DNA of 64,000 nt, taken from NCBI GenBank assembly GCA_964036275.1, contig OZ038435.1, positions 9,048,310-9,112,309 of the forward strand, written 5' to 3'. Position numbers and translations under genes: made by a program. Below are positions 47,265 to 56,671 of the stretch, in pieces. Numbering within the stretch: the stretch's first letter is position 1; each line of letters opens with the position of its first letter. This DNA comes from Litoditis marina. Its lineage: Eukaryota > Nematoda > Chromadorea > Rhabditida > Rhabditidae. The notes under the pieces are model-generated. The model searched no databases. It was not told where the DNA came from and saw only the letters and a program-made list of their open reading frames with translations.

Positions 47265-47735
47265 TATCAGGACTCTGGTCCTTCCTGCTCTCATACTGTA
47301 GTTTGTAGTGTGATAACAATGTTTGGGTTTTATATGTTTATTAGGATTTTTGTGGAGAACAGTATATAATACAAGTATGAGTAGAGAATGGCTAATCTTA
47401 GTTATAGTTAAGCCTAGAAGAGGGGACGAGAATAGGGCGGTGTGACCGCATGAGTAGTGGTCACATCTCAACTGTGTCGTCTATGCCTGGGGGTCTCTTA
47501 TATACTTCCTCGGCTGTCAGCTGTCATGTCAGCTGTTGTGCTCGGCTCTCTCATATTAGTATGATATCTCATTGAGGTATTTCACAATAGGTGTTTCACA
47601 ATATGTGAGATATAAGGAACAGGCGCGTCTGGGCAGAGACCAGGCGCGTTCGGGTCAAAGTTCATGGATCGTCTAGTTGAGGGACCAACACATATATGAA
47701 CTGGATGTGTGGGGTTCTCAAGGCGTACATGATAT
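47265..47735 (-). repeat. Probable 3' LTR of the minus-strand retroelement
   Basis: On the minus strand a purine tract ending in GGGGGG is followed at about 47735 by sequence matching 63463-63380. A TATA-like box (TATATAAG, about 47500-47490) and an AATAAA-type signal near 47340 follow. The inner edge toward the EGF exon was placed near 47265 by eye; it is not confirmed by a second full LTR. Confidence 0.5.
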
Positions 47736-48202
47736 CCCCCCTCATTCAGATAGCTCGTCCTCGAGCGAGAATGAGTCAAGAATGAGAAAATCCTTCTTTG
47801 AACCTGTACGGCAGAGACCGGAGTCTGCATACCTGAGGCAACGGCAGACATAAGTGGCTGTTTTACAAATATATTGGCTGTGTGCGAAAAACATAGTGAT
47901 TGTTTTTGCAAGAAACATATGTGCCATTTGTAAAAACTTAATAGCCTTTTCGATATTCTCATTCTCTCTATCTGTGATAGTTAAGATTATTCTACTTACT
48001 AGCCATTCTCTCTTATTATTATTATACAATTGGTCTATGGTGCATAAATACTATAAATCTACCTAATCTACAGTTATACATAGTGAAAATGAGTTTGGAA
48101 AGCTTATACTATTGTCTTATACGTGGTGAAACCTAAAATACTAGATACACTATATATTATTTCGGAAAAATGTTTCTTTCTACTTAGATAGTTGTTTACT
48201 GG

Positions 48203-49802
48203 TTATGAACTTTCTTCTGTACTACTATCGCTTTCATCTAGGTTGGTATCTCCTTTCTCTTTAGCTGTGTCTTTCGTCGTTTCTGTTGTGGCATCGAAAT
48301 ATTTCTTTATCCTGTTGATGTGTACTTCTTGTACTTTCTTCGGACTGCTCATCAGTTGTAGTTTGACGTTTGGTCTGTTTATTGCAATGACCTCGTATGA
48401 TCCTGTCCACTTTAGGCTGAGCTTCGGTTTGCTAGCCTCCACTCGGAGCATTACCAGCTGTCCGATCTTCAGTTCTTTCAAACTTACTTTATTCTCTTTG
48501 TCATATAGTTGTTTTTGTATGACTGCGGCAGCTTCAATCATATCTTTTGCTGATTGTTTAGCACTTTCTAGCGCTTCCACCAAATTAGTTTTAAAATTTA
48601 CATCATAAAAAGATTGGTGGGGAATATTATGAATGATATGAGCAAAAGTTTGAGCTTCTCTGCCATGCGCTAGAAAAAATGGTACTGTGTTAGTTGTAGT
48701 TTGTACGCTGGTGTTATATGCGAAAACGACCAATTGGAGAAAGTTTGACCATTCTTCTTTTGTGTCGTGTACGAAAGCAGTGAGAGAATCGTTTATAACT
48801 TTCACTATTCTTTCGGCATTGACCATTAGCTTTGTGGTTGTATGCGGTGGTTGGTGTGTGTTCTATTCCTATTATTTTACATATCTCTTGAAACAGTTCA
48901 CTGCAGTAATTTGTGCCTCTGTCACTCACTAATTGCTTGACTACTCCATGTTTACAAAATACGTCGTTTAGCAGTGCTTTTGCCACCGTTTCTGTTTTCT
49001 GATCAGGCAATGGTGTGCAAAATACATACTTCGTAAATGAGCAAACAGTAATGGAAATAAATTTGTTTCCATTGATACAGATTTGGAATGGGCCGACAAT
49101 ATCAGTATGAACTCTTTCAAACGGATATTGCGGAGTTGGAAAAATTCCCATGGGCTCTGAATACGTGTCATTCCACGTGCTTTTGATCGATTGGCACGTG
49201 TGACAAGCTTTGATGGTTTTGGTTACCGTTTTCTTGATATTGTATCAATGATAGTTTTTGCGAATGTTGTTTGTAGTTTTCATGATTCCCAAATGAGCCC
49301 CCTCTAATGGATTATGATGAAAATAATTGGTTATCTGAACTTGTTGGTTTTCATCTGTGATGATCATTTTTCTCTTCCCTTGTTGTTTAATGTAAAGAAC
49401 CCCGTCATGTAAACAGTAGTGTTTGAAAAATTCGATTTCTTTGGTCCCTTCACAGTTTGTATTATCTCCCTCCAAATACTCAATAATCTTATTGTAATCG
49501 GATTTTCGTTGTGCTGTGCGTATGTCTTCTATCTTAGGTAACTGTTGTGTAGTCTTAGCAGATGTTATTGTCCCAACTAAAGGATATCTGCTCAGAAAAT
49601 CGCATAGGGTGTTATGACGACCTTCTCGATATTTGATGGTAATATCGAAGGACATAATTGCACATTGAAATTTAGCCAATCTACCCGTTAGGTCTGTTCG
49701 GTGTAGAAGTGCCTTTAAAGGAGCGTGGTCGGTTACAAGTGTTACTTTAGCTTGGGCTACATATGGATAGAAGTATTTCAAACCATATCCCAAGTGCTCC
49801 AT
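48203..49802 (-). pseudogene. RNase H and integrase portion of pol, split by frameshifts
   Basis: Frame 49802-49245 carries the RNase H end (LVTDHAPLKALLH, IKYREGRHNTLCDFLSRYP) and the start of the integrase zinc domain (HHNPLEGAHLGIMK). A frame change near 49230 leads to 49151-48714. There the core has D in VHTDIVGPFQ, D in LVSDRGTNYC and AYNHKANGQ where the catalytic E segment begins. A second change near 48830 leads to 48826-48203, with ERIVKVINDSL and the C-terminal SH3-like domain (LKIGQLVMLRVEASKPKLS). The tail is Asp/Glu/Ser-rich. The three frames together cover the module, but at least two indels break it. Confidence 0.88.
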
Positions 49803-49965
49803 AAACCATATCCCAAGTGCTTCTAACTCAATAATGGAATAGTTCTTTTCATACTTAGTTAAGGGTCGGCTACAGTAGGCAATTGGGTGAACTTCTTTGG
49901 TTTCTGAGTTTTCTTGTAATAAACACGCGCCAATTCCTAGTAATGATGCATCGGTATGTATTTCA

Positions 49966-51024
49966 TTATGGTTGGCCTATTCTGGGAGATGCTAAAATTG
50001 GTGCTGTGCATAGTTTCCGTTTAAGTTCTGTAAACGCAGTTTCTTGGTCTTTCTCCCAGCAGAATTTCGCATCTTTTAAAAGAAGTTTGTTAAGTGGTTG
50101 TGCTATCAATGCGAATCTTGGGATAAACCTGCGAAAATAGGATGCTGCTCCCAGGAATGATTTTACTCCTTTTGGGTCAGTTGGTGCTGGTAGTTTGGCA
50201 ATGCTCTCTATTTTCTTAGGGTTAGGTCGCGATCCTTCTCGACTAATTAGTAGTCCTAGATAGCTCACTTCTCGCTTTGCGAATTTGCATTTTTCTTTAG
50301 TGAGTTTCATACCGAACTGTTCTATTCTCTCAAAAACTTCGATCAGATCTTGAGCATGTTGTTCTGGTGTGAAACTCGCAATAATGGTGTCATCTATGTA
50401 TGCAAAGCAACATGCTTTCAATTCGCGAATTAATTCTTTAGCTACTGACAGAAAGGTTTGTGGTCCTTCTTTTAATCCCTGGGCTAGGACACAGAACTGA
50501 TATAATCCCAAAAAACAGGAAAATGCTGTCCTCTCTTTGTGTTCTGGTTCCATAGGTATTTGAAAGAATCCTGATTTGAAATCTAATGTGCTATAAATGG
50601 TTTTCCCTGTGGCTAAATCTACAATATCTTGAACATGCGGTATTGTGTATGTCTCGCTCTGCGTGGCTGCGTTGACTTTTCGATAATCTACTGTAAATCG
50701 ATATTGATCTTTGCTTGCGCCCTTTTTAACAAGTACAATTGGGCTTGCGAATCGACTTGTACTTGGTTCGATGATTCTATCTTTCAGCATGTGATTGATT
50801 TGCCGTTCGATTTCCGTTCGCTTCTCCAATGGAACTCTATATGCTCTACATTTTGCTATTTGCGCATCCGGGGTAAAATCTATGCGATGAGTTATATTTC
50901 CTCTATATCTACCTAGAAATCCGTCTGGTCCCACAAAACAATCTTCGTCTCTTTTGATAATTTTAAATAAAGTTTGTGTTTGTTCTTCATTGAGTTCTGG
51001 GTCTTCGATTGTGATGTGATCCAA
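49966..51024 (-). CDS. Retroelement reverse transcriptase
   Basis: The 352-residue frame has the classic Ty3/gypsy RT motif series: SPIVLVKKGASKDQYRF, TVDYRKVN, STLDFKSGFFQIPM, LAQGLKEGPQTF, catalytic CCFAYIDDTIIAS and VSYLGLLIS. It continues into the connection domain (KSFLGAASYFRRFIPRFA). It copies element RNA to DNA. The frame ends before RNase H, where the DNA around 49800-49825 has a short tandem duplication (AACCATATCCCAAGTGCT). Confidence 0.93.
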   Translation of the reverse strand: MDHITIEDPELNEEQTQTLFKIIKRDEDCFVGPDGFLGRYRGNITHRIDFTPDAQIAKCRAYRVPLEKRTEIERQINHMLKDRIIEPSTSRFASPIVLVKKGASKDQYRFTVDYRKVNAATQSETYTIPHVQDIVDLATGKTIYSTLDFKSGFFQIPMEPEHKERTAFSCFLGLYQFCVLAQGLKEGPQTFLSVAKELIRELKACCFAYIDDTIIASFTPEQHAQDLIEVFERIEQFGMKLTKEKCKFAKREVSYLGLLISREGSRPNPKKIESIAKLPAPTDPKGVKSFLGAASYFRRFIPRFALIAQPLNKLLLKDAKFCWEKDQETAFTELKRKLCTAPILASPRIGQP

Positions 51025-51137
51025 AATGTTGTAGTTTGTTGGATCTGACGGAAATGCTGGTAACCCTTTTGCTATGTCTACCTCGGGAGGAATGTAATTT
51101 ATTTCTCTTACTAGTTCTGTTTCTCCTTTAGTGTTAT

Positions 51138-51641
51138 CTACTTTTTCTTCCTGATCGTTGTTATGTACTGAAAAAACGGGTTCCCACTTTTGGTCTTTGC
51201 CAAGATAATGTAGGGTGGGTTTTCGTTTTTGGTCACTAATAGGGTTACTGTCACGTTGTATGTTCCTATGATAATGTTTATCTTACTTTCTCCTATTAGA
51301 TTCATTTCTGTTCCATTTGCTACTGTACCTGCTTTTACCGTAGACCGTTCAATGTTCAGATTTAGAATGTTTGCTAGGTTATGATTAATTATTGTGAGGG
51401 AAGATCCTGTATCAAACATGGCTATCATATTTCTATTTCTAATTTGAATTGGGATATATATAGGATTGGCTGTGGTTATCGTATTTGCTGTTACGTTATT
51501 GCATGATAATGCGAGAGCGATAGGTACGAAAGTAAGAAATTTAGTTGTTTTGTTTCCTATATTATTAGATGTGGATGGTGTGTTTGTTGTTTCTGTGGTT
51601 GTATTCTCACCGTTTTCGACTATCTCTACATTAGTTTCCAT
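51138..51641 (-). CDS. Retroelement aspartic protease
   Basis: The 167-codon frame has an acidic/Thr-rich N-part. The retropepsin active site MFDTGSSLTIIN is followed by ANILNLNIERSTVKAGTVANG and the IIIGTYNVTVTLLV strand expected of the flap-to-dimer fold. It processes Gag-Pol. It follows the membrane-anchored tail of the envelope-like region with a 16-base overlap and precedes RT in another frame, so at least one frame change separates protease from RT in this copy. Confidence 0.8.
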   Translation of the reverse strand: METNVEIVENGENTTTETTNTPSTSNNIGNKTTKFLTFVPIALALSCNNVTANTITTANPIYIPIQIRNRNMIAMFDTGSSLTIINHNLANILNLNIERSTVKAGTVANGTEMNLIGESKINIIIGTYNVTVTLLVTKNENPPYIILAKTKSGNPFFQYITTIRKKK

Positions 51642-54115
51642 CCGTCTTTTTTTGCGTATAGTTGATGTTGTCTTTTCATAACTACATTATGTTTGGGTTT
51701 TCTCTTTCGACAATTATGTACTATGAAGCTGACTGTGCTAAAGACTTCGTCCACTACAATTCTAATCAGGACATATTGATAATATATATAAATCAAAATA
51801 ACTATACTACTTATTACTAATGTAACTTTAATGATAGTGGAGAGTGCGAAATGACTTCCTGCTTCCTTAAGTAATTTAGCTCCCCCTTTTTGTAGGATTT
51901 CCTCTCCATTTTCTTCCATTTTCTTTACAATATTCATTGTCTCAGTACCTAATGTGTCTGTCCAACTTTCTGATTGTGCGACGTGTTTGTTTCGATCAGA
52001 ACTTGATAAATAATTGCCGTTTACCGAAAGTCTTCTCAAAATCATCCCAATCGAAGTGGATACTCCAGCTAAATCGGAATGAAAATAGGTGGGTAATTAA
52101 ACAAAATATCTTGTTGTTGCTGAATATGCGGTAAGTTGAGGTAAATTTTCGTGACATGAGTATTTCCCTTTGGTGTTACCCAGTTTCCCTATATGTCTTG
52201 GAAAACACTAAACGGTACGTGTGCACACTCTACCTCGGCACTACCTGTCATTAAATCCCTGGTTCCCGGTTGAATGAAATAGATTGAGTTGTCTATTCTC
52301 ACAGGTGTGTCGGCAAAACACTTTGAACCTACTTTGTGATGTAAATACACTTCATCTGCTAATACCTCTCTACACTTTGTTATCATAAGGACATCTCCTG
52401 CTGCGAGGGCCGTTACGTCATTGCGTTTAAGCAACATGCGTGCCGCCGCTGTTGGGTCAATGCTGGCGAGACTGCGAATAGTTTGGATTTGAAAGTTAGT
52501 CAATCCACAAATTTGACTGTACAAGAAATTGAAATCTTCTTGTATGGTCTCGTCAATTTTGATTTTTAAGTATTGCAACTTGACATTGAGTTCTTTATGT
52601 CGCATATCCTGTCTTTGCTCATGAGTTAAAGATGGATCGGAGTTTAGCGGAAAAGATAGGGTTGAACTTTTCTTGCGATGTATCTCGCAATTGGGTCTTC
52701 TGCGTTTGTTAACAACCCTTCTGCTTGAACTATCGAATGAGAAATGTGTGTAATTCCTCTTTTTCCTCTAATGGTTTTGGAAAATGGAATAAATCGTTGA
52801 TTAACATGTGGTTTGCCTCGGAATCTGACTAATCTAGTTTTATGTTGCTCAGTGTAATCACCTGTTTTTTTTCCGTATTAAAGACTTTTGAAGAGATATA
52901 TCATTTCATGTGAACGTCTTCTTCTTCATTTATTGTTGTGAGCAAAATTTTTCTGGTTTTGTTAATAGGGTGAGAATATAGGGTTTCGTGAAATTTTGGG
53001 TTATGTTTGAAAAGGTAAAGTGGATGGTTCCCCTCTAATTCTGGAAGTTGTAAAAAAAAACTCCGTTATCCATTGTAATACTATCTACCGGTAAGCACCA
53101 TTCTCTCAACTGGTCAGTGTTGTGCGTGATATTTTGATACGTAAAGGCCGTTTGGATTCCGTCTACTAAAATATGTTTTTCTGTGATGTACGCTATGTCT
53201 TGTGCTGTTCTTTCATACCTGCATATTCGGTTCTTCATGCTATTGGGTGTCCAAATAATGGTTCCATATTCCATCTGACAGTCTCCGGACGAAAATGTGC
53301 ATTTTCCCATATCCCCAAACTGGCCCATCACGTTTTTTCCTAGTCTTTTTAATGGGTTTCCCAAATATTTTTTCGACAACGCTAAAGATTGACAGAGTGC
53401 TGAATCGACTGGGGAGGTATAAGTTTTGTCAGAGTTCGTTGTGAAAATTATATGTAAGTAGGAAGATGTGCAAACTATTCTTGTTTTGTTATAACAGTGA
53501 TGTGCTTCTAGAAAAACGGGGCTTGTTCTCTCAGTGTAGATGTTAACTAGTGACATACCGAACGTCTGTGTATTGTTGGGTTCTGTATCACACTGAATTG
53601 GTTCGGGAAAAGCTATGGGCCAACAGGCCAACAGGACAACAGTTTCCGCAAAGATTGAATGTTGGTCCTACTTTGGCGTCGGTGAAATTTATGATGCACA
53701 TAATCATGCTAATTAAAAAAAGTGATTTAGTTACGGAGAGCCCGTGTGAACTAGGTCGCGATTTTTCTGATACATTTTCAACCAATACTGGGTTGATTCT
53801 CCGTACTGGTGTGTTTGAGCGTGTTCTGTGATTGGTTGCACTGTTATTTTTGTTATTGTGAAACGTTACCATTTTTGTATCACTTTCCCATCCTGATTTG
53901 CGGTGATCTTCTTGATTATCTTGGTGTGGCTCCCTGCTTCGTGAACGATTTTCTCTCCGATTGTCATAGTCCACTCTTACCCATTTATGTTTGTTATTTT
54001 CTGGTTTCTGATAATCAGCCCCGCTTTGATATCCCCCGCTGTTTCTATGGTCTCCCATGTTGTTTCTATAAGGACTATATCTAGCCCCGGGTGGTCGACT
54101 GTATCTATCTGCCAA
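51626..54115 (-). pseudogene. Envelope-like glycoprotein region, frameshifted, located between gag and protease
   Basis: Consecutive frames overlap: 54115-53588, 53631-53035, about 53050-52905, 52605-52189 and 52045-51626. The first ends with a signal-like segment (SLFLISMIMCIINFTDA) before cysteine-rich sequence. The second is cysteine-rich with N-glycosylation sequons (NKT, NIT) and an SGDCQMEYGTIIW patch. The fourth has SIDPTAAARMLLKRND and a Cys pair. The last carries a strong membrane span (STIIKVTLVISSIVILIYIY) followed by a basic tail (NCRKRKPKH), the layout of a type I fusion glycoprotein. Frame changes occur near a T-run at about 53050 and at a short tandem repeat near 53620. The family is not certain. 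The DPTAAAR and Cys pattern loosely recalls chuvirus-like glycoproteins captured by other retroelements; that comparison is from memory. Confidence 0.6.
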
Positions 54116-55461
54116 TCTATTTTGTTGGTAGGGTTCATTTGGTGATCTACCAAATTTGGTTGATAGTATCCTCTAGGCTGGTTATTCCAGGGCTCTGATT
54201 GGTCGCGTTCCCTATTGGTCCACGGCGTGCTCCAATCACGTCCTCTGCTACTACTGTAGCGTCTCGTGTCGTTTTGATTTCTTCTATAGGGGTCGAATCT
54301 TATCGATTCTTTTTGTTGATAGTAACGTCCGTTGGTTCCAAAAGTGTCATTTTGTCTCGGAAAAGTACGGTTTTTATAGTTTTCTCTGTCCTGCTCTTTT
54401 TGCTGATTTTTTTCGATTATTCCAGAAAGGGAATCTACAATAGTATTGACCTTGTTCACTAAATTATTTTCTTATTTTGTTTGATAGTCTAGTTTGAGCA
54501 CATCAAAAATGCGTTCCGCGTCAGTTACTAGTATGTCCATATCGGCGTTCAATGGTCCCAACAGCAACAATTTGTGTTTAATAGAGTCCAATAGCCCTCC
54601 TACGAATGAAGGACGTTTCATCGTCGTGATCAAAGTGTTCTTGTTTGGGTATGCCTCGTTAAGAGTGTTGTGAATTCTTCTGTAGAACATTGTAGGACTT
54701 TCTGTACTTCCCACCTTCAAATCCATTACTTCTCCTTGTACTTTGTCCAGATAACTAGCTGATGTTAAAGTATCTTTCAGTTTTGTTGTTATGAGTTGCC
54801 AATGTTGTTTTTCCGCGTCCGTTGCACCTTCATAAATTGCTTTAGCTTTCCCTTTTAAATGTATTGGCAAAAGTGTGCATAGTTTAGCTTCGTCCATACC
54901 TAACGCCGTACCAATTTCGTTGGAACTTTCAAAAAATTTCCGAATTCCTTTAGCTTGTTGATCTCCTTTGAAAACTGGTAGTTCCTTAGCGTACCCAGCT
55001 AGAGCCATGTTGTTCATTGAGCCAGCTGATTTATCAAGAACATCTACGAGTGGCTGTGCCATGTTGTCCGTATCACTATCGCTATCGCTAGTTTGTAGTT
55101 CTGGAGATATATTATCCCTTTGGTTTAACCTATTTTCTAAACGATCAAGGTCTTCTAGTTCTTGTCGTAGAGTTGGGGGTTGTGCTTCTCTCCTTAGGTC
55201 ATTAGGATCGTAGTTAGGTTCGTACAGTACCCGTCGAAGGTTGAGTAAGTCAAACTCTCGTTGTTGGTTTCGATTGAATAGTCTGAGCTCTCTTTCACTG
55301 ATGTTATCTAATCCGTTACCTAGTCCTTGTTCAACTATAGTGTTCTCTAGGTCTGTGTCTACTGATGTGTTCAAATCTCGGTTTCTCTCTCTAGGTGTGA
55401 AGAAGTCTTCTCTATTGTCAGAACGGTTTTCCGATTCGTCGTCTGAGCTCCAGCCGCTCAT
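53977..55461 (-). pseudogene. gag (capsid plus Arg/Gln-rich nucleocapsid-like region) with in-frame TAA
   Basis: Frame 55461-54472 (329 codons) opens with an acidic Ser/Asp/Arg N-terminus (MSGWSSDDESENR). It contains a retrotransposon gag-like helical region (LPVFKGDQQAKGIRKFF, LLPIHLKGKAKAIYEG, LKVGSTESPTMFYRRIH). A TAA at 54474-54472 interrupts it, but the same frame continues without other stops to 53977 through an Arg/Gln/Asn/Tyr-rich stretch (SSRGRDWSTPWTNRERD) that could bind RNA. No CCHC knuckle is visible. The stop could be decay or a readthrough site. An upstream in-frame ORF (55764-55582, Pro/Ser/Thr-rich, MSSLSEEGYIGSTG start) may be a leader. Identification rests on position and gag-like composition. 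Confidence 0.7.
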
Positions 55462-56671
55462 GCAATTGGACCCAGAATTCTACTCTTGGGTGAACTAAGA
55501 ACAAAATTCTAGGCTAAATATACTACGTTTTGTTTTTGTTATTTGTTTTTGATTTTTTTGCACTTCGGAAGTGTACCTGGTTTACTGTAGTCCGTGGCCG
55601 GTTCCTTCCGGATTGTGAGTCGACGTTTTTGTACTTTGTTGCTGTGGTTGGCTCAGGTGTGGACTCGGTGTATGTTGTGGGCTGCTTGTAGTTGTACCAG
55701 GTGGCTGGATGACTTTGGTTTTGCCCGTCGAGCCTATATACCCTTCTTCGCTTAGAGATGACATGTCTATGGAGGTGTCAGATGATTAGTGCCTTGGGGC
55801 AATAGTACCTGTATGTGAGAGCCTCCAGCATTTCTATCCAAACTGTTAGGTGATAAATCGGTTTTCGGCTCTCTTACATCTTGTTTCCACCTGTTGTTTT
55901 CCAACTTTGTCTTGTTCTGCTCTCGTCTTCTTGTTTGCTCACTGTCACAAGCTTCTTTGTATTGTTCGATTGACCGCCTTATACATCATTTGCTTAATCC
56001 GTCCTGGCCGGCCTTGTTTTGAACTTGCCGCTGCGGTCTGTTCGTACTGTAACCCTGGTAACTGTAGTTTGACCCTTCACGTGGCTCCGCCTACTTTGTC
56101 TTGGGGCAACTGTTGCTTCAGGCGTGCATATAAGCCTCGTTCGAAAGCTGTTTTTCATTAATGTGAGTTGTACGTCTCTCGTTCTCCTCTCGTCTTTCGG
56201 GCTCTCTTAGGGGAAGAAAGTCTAGGGCCCTTTAGTTCTTAGTGGGGTGGTTTGGGGGAGTTGAGTGGGTTTGTGTCTCAATTTCTCTAACTGTAGTGTT
56301 AGACACTAATAGGGTCGTTCCTACTGTTTTCTGGTCTACTTCTTATTCTTTGATTAATTCCATTAAGGAAAAATTGATAACGAAGTATTGAAAACGGGAA
56401 ATTGACCATAATTTCGGAAGAAAAATCTCCAACTTTCATCAGAAAAATAATGTCATTTTTCTTGTTCGAAATTCCCTCTTTCCTTATTGTTGGTTGCCTA
56501 ACCGCGTGATTGTAGTTCAAGTTGATATGTTTTGGATTTTGTCTTGTTTTCTTCTCAACTTATGTGAATATACCATTTGATTCTCGCTGTGTTCAAAATC
56601 ATGATTGTTTTCTAAATGGTCTTTCGAAAGAAAAGTTTGAGATCGTTTCAATCTGTTTTTATTTTGTTCCA

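Larger units (their letters stand above)
47265..55765 (-). mobile_element. Decayed LTR retroelement, order gag - env-like - PR - RT - RH - IN
   Basis: Minus-strand modules in order are: leader ORF (55764-55582), gag (55461-53977), envelope-like region (54115-51626), aspartic protease (51641-51138), reverse transcriptase (51024-49966), RNase H (from 49802) and integrase (to 48203). A purine-rich PPT (rc of about 47737-47750, GAATGAGGGGGG) precedes a probable 3' LTR at about 47735-47265, which contains TATA-like TATATAAG on the minus strand. An 84-bp match to the LTR's outer end lies at 63380-63463; a full 5' LTR was not found next to gag. The RT and integrase are of Ty3/gypsy type. Numerous frame breaks indicate an inactive copy. 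From memory, C. elegans Cer1 is a gypsy element with LTRs of similar size and an unusually long gag-to-protease interval; kinship is possible but unchecked. Confidence 0.85.
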
